Of a stretch of DNA of 64,000 nucleotides, positions 10,822-24,736 are shown piece by piece. The translations under genes were made by a program, and so were the position numbers. Position 1 is the stretch's first letter. Every line of letters starts with the position of its first letter. The stretch spans positions 8,383,811 through 8,447,810 of the forward strand of contig OZ024856.1 of the NCBI GenBank assembly GCA_964017155.1. Direction: 5' to 3'. The notes beneath the pieces were generated by a model. The model was not told where the DNA came from. It saw nothing but the letters and a program-made list of their open reading frames with translations, and did no database searches. This DNA is from Oasisia sp. SBJ-2009. Lineage: Eukaryota; Annelida; Polychaeta; Sabellida; Siboglinidae.

Positions 10822-13800
10822 GTAGTACGACTATATTAAGATACTTTTTTTGGATTTGTATAGTCCAGACAACGAGGAATAAAGTGCACGGGGTTGAATT
10901 TCGATACTAATAGATAGTGATTTTCGAAATTTCTATAAACACCCCAAAGTGCGCTTGCGCCAATATAAGGGTATTTTCTCTTCTGAAAAATACAACGTAC
11001 AAATACAGTTCGTTAGTTTTATGGATCGTCATCGGTTCCCGAACTAGAAATCGACTACAACTTGTCGAGCTTCCAAAATGGTGCCTATATTTCGGAAATT
11101 ACGCTAATCACCCTCAAAGTGCGCTTACGCCAATGCAAAGTTATTTTCACATCTGAAACCTACAATGTACCACTACTCTTCGTGACATGTGTGGATTCGC
11201 ATGATTCCCAGAACGAAGAGTCAAGTACAAGTGGGCGTGTTTCGATACTCGTACCTATTTTTTTCCGAAATTACTGTAAACTCGCTTAAATGCGTTCGCG
11301 CCAAAACAACGGTATTGTCTCATCGGAAAACTACATCGTAGTACGACTATATTAAGATACTTTTTTTGGATTTGTATAGTCCAGACAACGAGGAATAAAG
11401 TGCACGGGGTTGAATTTCGATACTAATAGATAGTGATTTTCGAAATTTCGATAAACACCCCAAAGTGCGCTTGCGCCAATATAAGGGTATTTTCTCTTCT
11501 GAAAAATACAACGTACAAATACAGTTCGTTAGTTTTATGGATCGTCATCGGTTCCCGAACTAGAAATCGACTACAACTTGTCGAGCTTCCAAAATGGTGC
11601 CTATATTTCGGAAATTACGCTAATCACCCTCAAAGTGCGCTTACGCCAATGCAAAGTTATTTTCACATCTGAAACCTACAATGTACCACTACTCTTCGTG
11701 ACATGTGTGGATTCGCATGATTCCCAGAACGAAGAGTCAAGTACAAGTGGTCCTGCTTCGATACGCGTACCTATTTTTTTGGAAATTACGTTAAACTCCC
11801 TTAAATGCGTTCGCGCCAAATTAACGGTATTATCTCATCGGAAAACTACATCGTAGTACGACTATATTAAGATACTTTTTTTTGGATTTGTATAGTCCAG
11901 ACAACGAGGAATAAAGTGCACGGGGTTGAATTTCGATACTAATAGATAGTGATTTTCGAAATTTCGATAAACACCCCAAAGTGCGCTTGCGCCAATATAA
12001 GGGTATTTTCTCTTCTGAAAAATACAACGTACAAATACAGTTCGTTAGTTTTATGGATCGTCATCGGTTCCCTAACTAGAAATCGACTACAACTTGTCGA
12101 GCTTCCAAAATGGTGCCTATATTTCGGAAATTACGCTAATCACCCTCAAAGTGCGCTTACGCCAATGCAAAGTTATTTTCACATCTGAAACCTACAATGT
12201 ACCACTACTCTTCGTGACATGTGTGGATTCGCATGATTCCCAGAACGAAGAGTCAAGTACAAGTGGGCGTGCTTCGATACTGGTACCTATTTTTTCCGAA
12301 ATTACTGTAAACTCGCTTAAATGCGTTCGCGCCAAAACAACGGTATTGTCTCATCGGAAAACTACATCGTAGTACGACTATATTAAGATACTTTTTTTGG
12401 ATTTGTGTAGTGCAGACAACGAGGAATAAAGTGCACGGGGTTGAATTTCGATACTAATAGATAGTGATTTTCGAAATTTCGATAAACACCCCTAAGTGCG
12501 CTTGCGCCAATATAAGGGTATTTTCTCTTCTGAAAAATACAACGTACAAATACAGTTCGTTAGTTTTATGGATCGTCATCGGTTCCCGAACTAGAAATCG
12601 ACTACAACTTGTCGAGCTTCCAAAATGGTGCCTATATTTCGGAAATTACGCTAATCACCCTCAAAGTGCGCTTACGCCAATGCAAAGTTATTTTCACATC
12701 TGAAACCTACAATGTACCACTACTCTTCGTGACATGTGTGGATTCGCATGATTCCCAGAACGAAGAGTCAAGTACAAGTGGGCGTGCTTCGATACTCGTA
12801 CCTATTTTTTCCGAAATTACTGTAAACTCGCTTAAATGCGTTCGCGCCAAAACAACGGTATTGTCTCATCGGAAAACTACATCGTAGTACGACTATATTA
12901 AGATACTTTTTTTGGATTTGTGTAGTGCAGACAACGAGGAATAAAGTGCACGGGGTTGAATTTCGATACTAATAGATAGTGATTTTCGAAATTTCGATAA
13001 ACACCCCTAAGTGCGCTTGCGCCAATATAAGGGTATTTTCTCTTCTGAAAAATACAACGTACAAATACAGTTCGTTAGTTTTATGGATCGTCATCGGTTC
13101 CCGAACTAGAAATCGACTACAACTTGTCGAGCTTCCAAAATGGTGCCTATATTTCGGAAATTACGCTAATCACCCTCAAAGTGCGCTTACGCCAATGCAA
13201 AGTTATTTTCACATCTGAAACCTACAATGTACCACTACTCTTCGTGACATGTGTGGATTCGCATGATTCCCAGAACGAAGAGTCAAGTACAAGTGGGCGT
13301 GCTTCGATACTGGTACCTATTTTTTCCGAAATTACTGTAAACTCGCTTAAATGCGTTCGCGCCAAAACAACGGTATTGTCTCATCGGAAAACTACATCGT
13401 AGTACGACTATATTAAGATACTTTTTTTGGATTTGTGTAGTGCAGACAACGAGGAATAAAGTGCACGGGGTTGAATTTCGATACTAATAGATAGTGATTT
13501 TCGAAATTTCGATAAACACCCCTAAGTGCGCTTGCGCCAATATAAGGGTATTTTCTCTTCTGAAAAATACAACGTACAAATACAGTTCGTTAGTTTTATG
13601 GATCGTCATCGGTTCCCGAACTAGAAATCGACTACAACTTGTCGAGCTTCCAAAATGGTGCCTATATTTCGGAAATTACGCTAATCACCCTCAAAGTGCG
13701 CTTACGCCAATGCAAAGTTATTTTCACAACTGAAACCTACAATGTACCACTACTCTTCGTGACATGTGTGGATTCGCATGATTCCCAGAACGAAGAGTCA

Positions 13801-14429
13801 AGTACAAGTGGGCGTGCTTCGATACTCGTACCTATTTTTTCCGAAATTACTGTAAACTCGCTTAAATGCGTTCGCGCCAAAACAACGGTATTGTCTCATC
13901 GGAAAACTACAACGTAGTACCACTATAATTATATAGTTTTTTTTGGATTTGCACAGGCCAGACAACGAGGAATAAAGTACAAGTGGTTGAATTTCGATAC
14001 TAATAGATAGTGGCTTTGGAAATTGCGAGAAACACCCCAAAATGCGCTTACGCCAATATAAGGGTATTTTCTCTTCTGAAAAATACAACTTACCAATACA
14101 GTTCGTTAGTTTTATGGATCGTCATCGGTTCCCGGACTAGAAATCAACTACAACTTGTCGAGCTTCCAAAATGGTGCCTATATTTCGGAAATTACGCTAA
14201 TCACCCTCAAAGTTCGCTTACGCCAATGCAAAATTATTTTCACATCTGAAACCTACAATGTACCACTACTATTCGTGACCTTTGTGGATTCGCATGGTTC
14301 CCAGGGCGAAGAGTCAAGTACAAGTGGTCCTGCTTCGATACGCGTACCTATTTTTTTGGAAATTACGTTAAACTCCCTTAAATGCGTTCGCGCCAAATTA
14401 ACGGTATTATCTCATCGGAAAACTACATC
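10822..14429 (+). repeat. Higher-order unit 8: irregular 7-monomer unit (3,608 bp)
   Basis: Monomers start at 10822 (A, 516 bp with an extra T in the c subunit, gtgtttcg, tttctata), 11338 (A/B recombinant), 11853 (A, eight-T tract, 516 bp, cctaactag, actggtacc), 12369, 12884 and 13399 (A, gtgtagtgcag with cccctaagtg) and 13914 (B). The three A copies 12369-13913 look like a local 515-bp amplification; 12884 also has actggtacc and 13399 has a private cacaactg. Confidence 0.9.
11338..11852 (+). repeat. Recombinant monomer, A front and B end
   Basis: The monomer is type A through catgattcccagaac (to 11730) and type B from tcctgcttcgatacgcg (11751) to its end, including tttggaaatt and ccaaattaac. 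The crossover therefore lies between 11730 and 11751. It joins an A to the tail of a B in register and keeps 515-bp length, as expected from unequal exchange or a deletion between homologous monomers. Confidence 0.85.
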
Positions 14430-15975
14430 GTAGTACGACTATATTAAGATACTTTTTTTGGATTTGTATAGTCCAGACAACGAGGAATAAAGTGCACGGG
14501 GTTGAATTTCGATACTAATAGATAGTGATTTTCGAAATTTCGATAAACACCCCAAAGTGCGCTTGCGCCAATATAAGGGTATTTTCTCTTCTGAAAAATA
14601 CAACGTACAAATACAGTTCGTTAGTTTTATGGATCGTCATCGGTTCCCTAACTAGAAATCGACTACAACTTGTCGAGCTTCCAAAATGGTGCCTATATTT
14701 CGGAAATTACGCTAATCACCCTCAAAGTGCGCTTACGCCAATGCAAAGTTATTTTCACATCTGAAACCTACAATGTACCACTACTCTTCGTGACATGTGT
14801 GGATTCGCATGATTCCCAGAACGAAGAGTCAAGTACAAGTGGGCGTGCTTCGATACTGGTACCTATTTTTTCCGAAATTACTGTAAACTCGCTTAAATGC
14901 GTTCGCGCCAAAACAACGGTATTGTCTCATCGGAAAACTACATCGTAGTACGACTATATTAAGATACTTTTTTTGGATTTGTGTAGTGCAGACAACGAGG
15001 AATAAAGTGCACGGGGTTGAATTTCGATACTAATAGATAGTGATTTTCGAAATTTCGATAAACACCCCTAAGTGCGCTTGCGCCAATATAAGGGTATTTT
15101 CTCTTCTGAAAAATACAACGTACAAATACAGTTCGTTAGTTTTATGGATCGTCATCGGTTCCCGAACTAGAAATCGACTACAACTTGTCGAGCTTCCAAA
15201 ATGGTGCCTATATTTCGGAAATTACGCTAATCACCCTCAAAGTGCGCTTACGCCAATGCAAAGTTATTTTCACATCTGAAACCTACAATGTACCACTACT
15301 CTTCGTGACATGTGTGGATTCGCATGATTCCCAGAACGAAGAGTCAAGTACAAGTGGGCGTGCTTCGATACTCGTACCTATTTTTTCCGAAATTACTGTA
15401 AACTCGCTTAAATGCGTTCGCGCCAAAACAACGGTATTGTCTCATCGGAAAACTACAACGTAGTACCACTATAATTATATAGTTTTTTTTGGATTTGCAC
15501 AGGCCAGACAACGAGGAATAAAGTACAAGTGGTTGAATTTCGATACTAATAGATAGTGGCTTTGGAAATTGCGAGAAACACCCCAAAATGCGCTTACGCC
15601 AATATAAGGGTATTTTCTCTTCTGAAAAATACAACTTACCAATACAGTTCGTTAGTTTTATGGATCGTCATCGGTTCCCGGACTAGAAATCAACTACAAC
15701 TTGTCGAGCTTCCAAAATGGTGCCTATATTTCGGAAATTACGCTAATCACCCTCAAAGTTCGCTTACGCCAATGCAAAATTATTTTCACATCTGAAACCT
15801 ACAATGTACCACTACTATTCGTGACCTTTGTGGATTCGCATGGTTCCCAGGGCGAAGAGTCAAGTACAAGTGGTCCTGCTTCGATACGCGTACCTATTTT
15901 TTTGGAAATTACGTTAAACTCCCTTAAATGCGTTCGCGCCAAATTAACGGTATTATCTCATCGGAAAACTACATC
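14430..15975 (+). repeat. Higher-order unit 9: A-A-B trimer
   Basis: Monomers start at 14430 (A, cctaactag, actggtacc), 14945 (A, gtgtagtgcag, cccctaagtg) and 15460 (B). The first A shares its private variants with the A copies at 11853, 15976 and 50497. Confidence 0.9.
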
Positions 15976-18037
15976 GTAGTACGACTATATTAAGATACTT
16001 TTTTTTGGATTTGTATAGTCCAGACAACGAGGAATAAAGTGCACGGGGTTGAATTTCGATACTAATAGATAGTGATTTTCGAAATTTCGATAAACACCCC
16101 AAAGTGCGCTTGCGCCAATATAAGGGTATTTTCTCTTCTGAAAAATACAACGTACAAATACAGTTCGTTAGTTTTATGGATCGTCATCGGTTCCCTAACT
16201 AGAAATCGACTACAACTTGTCGAGCTTCCAAAATGGTGCCTATATTTCGGAAATTACGCTAATCACCCTCAAAGTGCGCTTACGCCAATGCAAAGTTATT
16301 TTCACATCTGAAACCTACAATGTACCACTACTCTTCGTGACATGTGTGGATTCGCATGATTCCCAGAACGAAGAGTCAAGTACAAGTGGGCGTGCTTCGA
16401 TACTGGTACCTATTTTTTCCGAAATTACTGTAAACTCGCTTAAATGCGTTCGCGCCAAAACAACGGTATTGTCTCATCGGAAAACTACATCGTAGTACGA
16501 CTATATTAAGATACTTTTTTTGGATTTGTGTAGTGCAGACAACGAGGAATAAAGTGCACGGGGTTGAATTTCGATACTAATAGATAGTGATTTTCGAAAT
16601 TTCGATAAACACCCCTAAGTGCGCTTGCGCCAATATAAGGGTATTTTCTCTTCTGAAAAATACAACGTACAAATACAGTTCGTTAGTTTTATGGATCGTC
16701 ATCGGTTCCCGAACTAGAAATCGACTACAACTTGTCGAGCTTCCAAAATGGTGCCTATATTTCGGAAATTACGCTAATCACCCTCAAAGTGCGCTTACGC
16801 CAATGCAAAGTTATTTTCACATCTGAAACCTACAATGAACCACTACTCTTCGTGACATGTGTGGATTCGCATGATTCCCAGAACGAAGAGTCAAGTACAA
16901 GTGGGCGTGCTTCGATACTCGTACCTATTTTTTCCGAAATTACTGTAAACTCGCTTAAATGCGTTCGCGCCAAAACAACGGTATTGTCTCATCGGAAAAC
17001 TACATCGTAGTACGACTATATTAAGATACTTTTTTTGGATTTGTATAGTCCAGACAACGAGGAATAAAGTGCACGGGGTTGAATTTCGATACTAATAGAT
17101 AGTGATTTTCGAAATTTCGATAAACACCCCTAAGTGCGCTTGCGCCAATATAAGGGTATTTTCTCTTCTGAAAAATACAACGTACAAATACAGTTCGTTA
17201 GTTTTATGGATCGTCATCGGTTCCCGAACTAGAAATCGACTACAACTTGTCGAGCTTCCAAAATGGTGCCTATATTTCGGAAATTACGCTAATCACCCTC
17301 AAAGTGCGCTTACGCCAATGCAAAGTTATTTTCACATCTGAAACCTACAATGTACCACTACTCTTCGTGACATGTGTGGATTCGCATGATTCCCAGAACG
17401 AAGAGTCAAGTACAAGTGGGCGTGCTTCGATACTCGTACCTATTTTTTCCGAAATTACTGTAAACTCGCTTAAATGCGTTCGCGCCAAAACAACGGTATT
17501 GTCTCATCGGAAAACTACAACGTAGTACCACTATAATTATATAGTTTTTTTTGGATTTGCACAGGCCAGACAACGAGGAATAAAGTACAAGTGGTTGAAT
17601 TTCGATACTAATAGATAGTGGCTTTGGAAATTGCGAGAAACACCCCAAAATGCGCTTACGCCAATATAAGGGTATTTTCTCTTCTGAAAAATACAACTTA
17701 CCAATACAGTTCGTTAGTTTTATGGATCGTCATCGGTTCCCGGACTAGAAATCAACTACAACTTGTCGAGCTTCCAAAATGGTGCCTATATTTCGGAAAT
17801 TACGCTAATTACCCTCAAAGTTCGCTTACGCCAATGCAAAATTATTTTCACATCTGAAACCTACAATGTACCACTACTATTCGTGACCTTTGTGGATTCG
17901 CATGGTTCCCAGGGCGAAGAGTCAAGTACAAGTGGTCCTGCTTCGATACGCGTACCTATTTTTTTGGAAATTACGTTAAACTCCCTTAAATGCGTTCGCG
18001 CCAAATTAACGGTATTATCTCATCGGAAAACTACATC
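15976..18037 (+). repeat. Higher-order unit 10: A-A-A-B tetramer (2,062 bp)
   Basis: Monomers start at 15976 (A, 516 bp, eight-T tract, cctaactag, actggtacc), 16492 (A, gtgtagtgcag, cccctaagtg, private tgaaccac), 17007 (A, cccctaagtg) and 17522 (B, private aattaccc). The three A copies match the ones at 50497, 51014 and 51529, including tgaaccac. Confidence 0.9.
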
Positions 18038-20098
18038 GTAGTACGACTATATTAAGATACTTTTTTTGGATTTGTGTAGTGCAGACAACGAGGAATAAAG
18101 TGCACGGGGTTGAATTTCGATACTAATAGATAGTGATTTTCGAAATTTCGATGAACACCCCAAAGTGCGCTTGCGCCAATATAAGGGTATTTTCTCTTCT
18201 GAAAAATACAACGTACAAATACAGTTCGTTAGTTTTATGGATCGTCATCGGTTCCCGAACTAGAAATCGACTACAACTTGTCGAGCTTCCAAAATGGTGC
18301 CTATATTTCGGAAATTACGCTAATCACCCTCAAAGTGCGCTTACGCCAATGCAAAGTTATTTTCACATCTGAAACCTACAATGTACCACTACTCTTCGTG
18401 ACATGTGTTGATTCGCATGATTCCCAGAACGAAGAGTCAAGTACAAGTGGGCGTGCTTCGATACTCGTACCTATTTTTTCCGAAATTACTGTAAACTCGC
18501 TTAAATGCGTTCGCGCCAAAACAACGGTATTGTCTCATCGGAAAACTACATCGTAGTACGACTATATTAAGATACTTTTTTTGGATTTGTATAGTCCAGA
18601 CAACGAGGAATAAAGTGCACGGGGTTGAATTTCGATACTAATAGATAGTGATTTTCGAAATTTCGATAAACACCCCTAAGTGCGCTTGCGCCAATATAAG
18701 GGTATTTTCTCTTCTGAAAAATACAACGTACAAATACAGTTCGTTAGTTTTATGGATCGTCATCGGTTCCCGAACTAGAAATCGACTACAACTTGTCGAG
18801 CTTCCAAAATGGTGCCTATATTTCGGAAATTACGCTAATCACCCTCAAAGTGCGCTTACGCCAATGCAAAGTTATTTTCACATCTGAAACCTACAATGTA
18901 CCACTACTCTTCGTGACATGTGTGGATTCGCATGATTCCCAGAACGAAGAGTCAAGTACAAGTGGGCGTGCTTCGATACTCGTACCTATTTTTTCCGAAA
19001 TTACTGTAAACTCGCTTAAATGCGTTCGCGCCAAAACAACGGTATTGTCTCATCGGAAAACTACATCGTAGTACGACTATATTAAGATACTTTTTTTGGA
19101 TTTGTATAGTCCAGACAACGAGGAATAAAGTGCACGGGGTTGAATTTCGATACTAATAGATAGTGATTTTCGAAATTTCGATAAACACCCCTAAGTGCGC
19201 TTGCGCCAATATAAGGGTATTTTCTCTTCTGAAAAATACAACGTACAAATACAGTTCGTTAGTTTTATGGATCGTCATCGGTTCCCGAACTAGAAATCGA
19301 CTACAACTTGTCGAGCTTCCAAAATGGTGCCTATATTTCGGAAATTACGCTAATCACCCTCAAAGTGCGCTTACGCCAATGCAAAGTTATTTTCACATCT
19401 GAAACCTACAATGTACCACTACTCTTCGTGACATGTGTGGATTCGCATGATTCCCAGAACGAAGAGTCAAGTACAAGTGGGCGTGCTTCGATACTCGTAC
19501 CTATTTTTTCCGAAATTACTGTAAACTCGCTTAAATGCGTTCGCGCCAAAACAACGGTATTGTCTCATCGGAAAACTACAACGTAGTACCACTATAATTA
19601 TATAGTTTTTTTTGGATTAGCACAGGCCAGACAACGAGGAATAAAGTACAAGTGGTTGAATTTCGATACTAATAGATAGTGGCTTTGGAAATTGCGAGAA
19701 ACACCCCAAAATGCGCTTACGCCAATATAAGGGTATTTTCTCTTCTGAAAAATACAACTTACCAATACAGTTCGTTAGTTTTATGGATCGTCATCGGTTC
19801 CCGGACTAGAAATCAACTACAACTTGTCGAGCTTCCAAAATGGTGCCTATATTTCGGAAATTACGCTAATCACCCTCAAAGTTCGCTTACGCCAATGCAA
19901 AATTATTTTCACATCTGAAACCTACAATGTACCACTACTATTCGTGACCTTTGTGGATTCGCATGGTTCCCAGGGCGAAGAGTCAAGTACAAGTGGTCCT
20001 GCTTCGATACGCGTACCTATTTTTTTGGAAATTACGTTAAACTCCCTTAAATGCGTTCGCGCCAAATTAACGGTATTATCTCATCGGAAAACTACATC
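18038..20098 (+). repeat. Higher-order unit 11: A-A-A-B tetramer (2,061 bp)
   Basis: Monomers start at 18038 (A, gtgtagtgcag, cgatgaac, private tgttgatt), 18553 and 19068 (A, both cccctaagtg) and 19583 (B, private ggattagc). The cgatgaac variant recurs only near the right end of the window (53075, 55136, 59774, 61835). Confidence 0.9.
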
Positions 20099-21644
20099 GT
20101 AGTACGACTATATTAAGATACTTTTTTTGGATTTGTATAGTCCAGACAACGAGGAATAAAGTGCACGGGGTTGAATTTCGATACTAATAGATAGTGATTT
20201 TCGAAATTTCGATAAACACCCCAAAGTGCCCTTGCGCCAATATAAGGGTATTTTCTCTTCTGAAAAATACAACGTACAAATACAGTTCGTTAGTTTTATG
20301 GATCGTCATCGGTTCCCGAAATAGAAATCGACTACAACTTGTCGAGCTTCCAAAATGGTGCCTATATTTCGGAAATTACGCTAATCACCCTCAAAGTGCG
20401 CTTACGCCAATGCAAAGTTATTTTCACATCTGAAACCTACAATGTACCACTACTCTTCGTGACATGTGTGGATTCGCATGATTCCCAGAACGAAGAGTCA
20501 AGTACAAGTGGGCGTGCTTCGATACTCGTACCTATTTTTTCCGAAATTACTGTAAACTCGCTTAAATGCGTTCGCGCCAAAACAACGGTATTGTCTCATC
20601 GGAAAACTACATCGTAGTACGACTATATTAAGATACTTTTTTTGGATTTGTATAGTGCAGACAACGAGGAATAAAGTGCACGGGGTTGAATTTCGATACT
20701 AATAGATAGTGATTTTCGAAATTTCGATAAACACCCCAAAGTGCGCTTGCGCCAATATAAGGGTATTTTCTCTTCTGAAAAATACAACGTACAAATACAG
20801 TTCGTTAGTTTTATGGATCGTCATCGGTTCCCGAACTAGAAATCGACTACAACTTGTCGAGCTTCCAAAATGGTGCCTATATTTCGGAAATTACGCTAAT
20901 CACCCTCAAAGTGCGCTTACGCCAATGCAAAGTTATTTTCACATCTGAAACCTACAATGTACCACTACTCTTCGTGACATGTGTGGATTCGCATGATTCC
21001 CAGAACGAAGAGTCAAGTACAAGTGGGCGTGCTTCGATACTCGTACCTATTTTTTCCGAAATTACTGTAAACTCGCTTAAATGCGTTCGCGCCAAAACAA
21101 CGGTATTGTCTCATCGGAAAACTACAACGTAGTACCACTATAATTATATAGTTTTTTTTGGATTTGCACAGGCCAGACAACGAGGAATAAAGTACAAGTG
21201 GTTGAATTTCGATACTAATAGATAGTGGCTTTGGAAATTGCGAGAAACACCCCAAAATGCGCTTACGCCAATATAAGGGTATTTTCTCTTCTGAAAAATA
21301 CAACTTACCAATACAGTTCGTTAGTTTTATGGATCGTCATCGGTTCCCGGACTAGAAATCAACTACAACTTGTCGAGCTTCCAAAATGGTGCCTATATTT
21401 CGGAAATTACGCTAATCACCCTCAAAGTTCGCTTACGCCAATGCAAAATTATTTTCACATCTGAAACCTACAATGTACCACTACTATTCGTGACCTTTGT
21501 GGATTCGCATGGTTCCCAGGGCGAAGAGTCAAGTACAAGTGGTCCTGCTTCGATACGCGTACCTATTTTTTTGGAAATTACGTTAAACTCCCTTAAATGC
21601 GTTCGCGCCAAATTAACGGTATTATCTCATCGGAAAACTACATC
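20099..21644 (+). repeat. Higher-order unit 12: A-A-B trimer
   Basis: Monomers start at 20099 (A, tgcccttg and cgaaatag variants), 20614 (A, gtgcagac) and 21129 (B). First of eight consecutive trimers. The same variant pair in the first A recurs 1,546 bp later. Confidence 0.92.
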
Positions 21645-23190
21645 GTAGTACGACTATATTAAGATACTTTTTTTGGATTTGTATAGTCCAGACAACGAGG
21701 AATAAAGTGCACGGGGTTGAATTTCGATACTAATAGATAGTGATTTTCGAAATTTCGATAAACACCCCAAAGTGCCCTTGCGCCAATATAAGGGTATTTT
21801 CTCTTCTGAAAAATACAACGTACAAATACAGTTCGTTAGTTTTATGGATCGTCATCGGTTCCCGAAATAGAAATCGACTACAACTTGTCGAGCTTCCAAA
21901 ATGGTGCCTATATTTCGGAAATTACGCTAATCACCCTCAAAGTGCGCTTACGCCAATGCAAAGTTATTTTCACATCTGAAACCTACAATGTACCACTACT
22001 CTTCGTGACATGTGTGGATTCGCATGATTCCCAGAACGAAGAGTCAAGTACAAGTGGGCGTGCTTCGATACTCGTACCTATTTTTTCCGAAATTACTGTA
22101 AACTCGCTTAAATGCGTTCGCGCCAAAACAACGGTATTGTCTCATCGGAAAACTACATCGTAGTACGACTATATTAAGATACTTTTTTTGGATTTGTATA
22201 GTGCAGACAACGAGGAATAAAGTGCACGGGGTTGAATTTCGATACTAATAGATAGTGATTTTCGAAATTTCGATAAACACCCCAAAGTGCGCTTGCGCCA
22301 ATATAAGGGTATTTTCTCTTCTGAAAAATACAACGTACAAATACAGTTCGTTAGTTTTATGGATCGTCATCGGTTCCCGAACTAGAAATCGACTACAACT
22401 TGTCGAGCTTCCAAAATGGTGCCTATATTTCGGAAATTACGCTAATCACCCTCAAAGTGCGCTTACGCCAATGCAAAGTTATTTTCACATCTGAAACCTA
22501 CAATGTACCACTACTCTTCGTGACATGTGTGGATTCGCATGATTCCCAGAACGAAGAGTCAAGTACAAGTGGGCGTGCTTCGATACTCGTACCTATTTTT
22601 TCCGAAATTACTGTAAACTCGCTTAAATGCGTTCGCGCCAAAACAACGGTATTGTCTCATCGGAAAACTACAACGTAGTACCACTATAATTATATAGTTT
22701 TTTTTGGATTTGCACAGGCCAGACAACGAGGAATAAAGTACAAGTGGTTGAATTTCGATACTAATAGATAGTGGCTTTGGAAATTGCGAGAAACACCCCA
22801 AAATGCGCTTACGCCAATATAAGGGTATTTTCTCTTCTGAAAAATACAACTTACCAATACAGTTCGTTAGTTTTATGGATAGTCATCGGTTCCCGGACTA
22901 GAAATCAACTACAACTTGTCGAGCTTCCAAAATGGTGCCTATATTTCGGAAATTACGCTAATCACCCTCAAAGTTCGCTTACGCCAATGCAAAATTATTT
23001 TCACATCTGAAACCTACAATGTACCACTACTATTCGTGACCTTTGTGGATTCGCATGGTTCCCAGGGCGAAGAGTCAAGTACAAGTGGTCCTGCTTCGAT
23101 ACGCGTACCTATTTTTTTGGAAATTACGTTAAACTCCCTTAAATGCGTTCGCGCCAAATTAACGGTATTATCTCATCGGAAAACTACATC
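21645..23190 (+). repeat. Higher-order unit 13: A-A-B trimer
   Basis: Monomers start at 21645 (A, tgcccttg, cgaaatag), 22160 (A, gtgcagac) and 22675 (B). Nearly identical to unit 12; the change I noticed is ggatagtc for ggatcgtc near 22880. Confidence 0.92.
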
Positions 23191-24736
23191 GTAGTACGAC
23201 TATATTAAGATACTTTTTTTGGATTTGTATAGTCCAGACAACGAGGAATAAAGTGCACGGGGTTGAATTTCGATACTAATAGATAGTGATTTTCGAAATT
23301 TCGATAAACACCCCAAAGTGCGCTTGCGCCAATATAAGGGTATTTTCTCTTCTGAAAAATACAACGTACAAATACAGTTCGTTAGTTTTATGGATCGTCA
23401 TCGGTTCCCGAAATAGAAATCGACTACAACTTGTCGAGCTTCCAAAATGGTGCCTATATTTCGGAAATTACGCTAATCACCCTCAAAGTGCGCTTACGCC
23501 AATGCAAAGTTATTTTCACATCTGAAACCTACAATGTACCACTACTCTTCGTGACATGTGTGGATTCGCATGATTCCCAGGGCGAAGAGTCAAGTACAAG
23601 TGGTCCTGCTTCGATACGCGTACCTATTTTTTCCGAAATTACTGTAAACTCGCTTAAATGCGTTCGCGCCAAAACAACGGTATTGTCTCATCGGAAAACT
23701 ACATCGTAGTACGACTATATTAAGATACTTTTTTTGGATTTGTATAGTCCAGACAACGAGGAATAAAGTGCACGGGGTTGAATTTCGATACTAATAGATA
23801 GTGATTTTCGAAATTTCGATAAACACCCCTAAGTGCGCTTGCGCCAATATAAGGGTATTTTCTCTTCTGAAAAATACAACGTACAAATACAGTTCGTTAG
23901 TTTTATGGATCGTCATCGGTTCCCGAACTAGAAATCGACTACAACTTGTCGAGCTTCCAAAATGGTGCCTATATTTCGGAAATTACGCTAATCACCCTCA
24001 AAGTGCGCTTACGCCAATGCAAAGTTATTTTCACATCTGAAACCTACAATGTACCACTACTCTTCGTGACATGTGTGGATTCGCATGATTCCCAGAACGA
24101 AGAGTCAAGTACAAGTGGGCGTGCTTCGATACTCGTACCTATTTTTTCCGAAATTACTGTAAACTCGCTTAAATGCGTTCGCGCCAAAACAACGGTATTG
24201 TCTCATCGGAAAACTACAACGTAGTACCACTATAATTATATAGTTTTTTTTGGATTTGCACAGGCCAGACAACGAGGAATAAAGTACAAGTGGTTGAATT
24301 TCGATACTAATAGATAGTGGCTTTGGAAATTGCGAGAAACACCCCAAAATGCGCTTACGCCAATATAAGGGTATTTTCTCTTCTGAAAAATACAACTTAC
24401 CAATACAGTTCGTTAGTTTTATGGATCGTCATCGGTTCCCGGACTAGAAATCAACTACAACTTGTCGAGCTTCCAAAATGGTGCCTATATTTCGGAAATT
24501 ACGCTAATCACCCTCAAAGTTCGCTTACGCCAATGCAAAATTATTTTCACATCTGAAACCTACAATGTACCACTACTATTCGAGACCTTTGTGCATTCGC
24601 ATGGTTCCCAGGGCGAAGAGTCAAGTACAAGTGGTCCTGCTTTGATACGCGTACCTATTTTTTTGGAAATTACGTTAAACTCCCTTAAATGCGTTCGCGC
24701 CAAATTAACGGTATTATCTCATCGGAAAACTACATC
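23191..24736 (+). repeat. Higher-order unit 14: A-A-B trimer
   Basis: Monomers start at 23191 (A, cgaaatag, with a B-like patch at 23581-23618), 23706 (A, cccctaagtg) and 24221 (B, private cgagacc, gtgcattc and tttgatac changes). Confidence 0.92.
23581..23618 (+). other. B-like conversion patch in an A c-subunit
   Basis: From ggcgaagag (23581) to the acgcg variant (23618) the sequence is type B, with type A bases at catgatt before and ttccgaa after, so the tract is under about 58 bp. Identical patches lie at 31311-31348, 37493-37530 and 40584-40621. All four host monomers also have cgaaatag, so one event was later copied. Confidence 0.8.
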
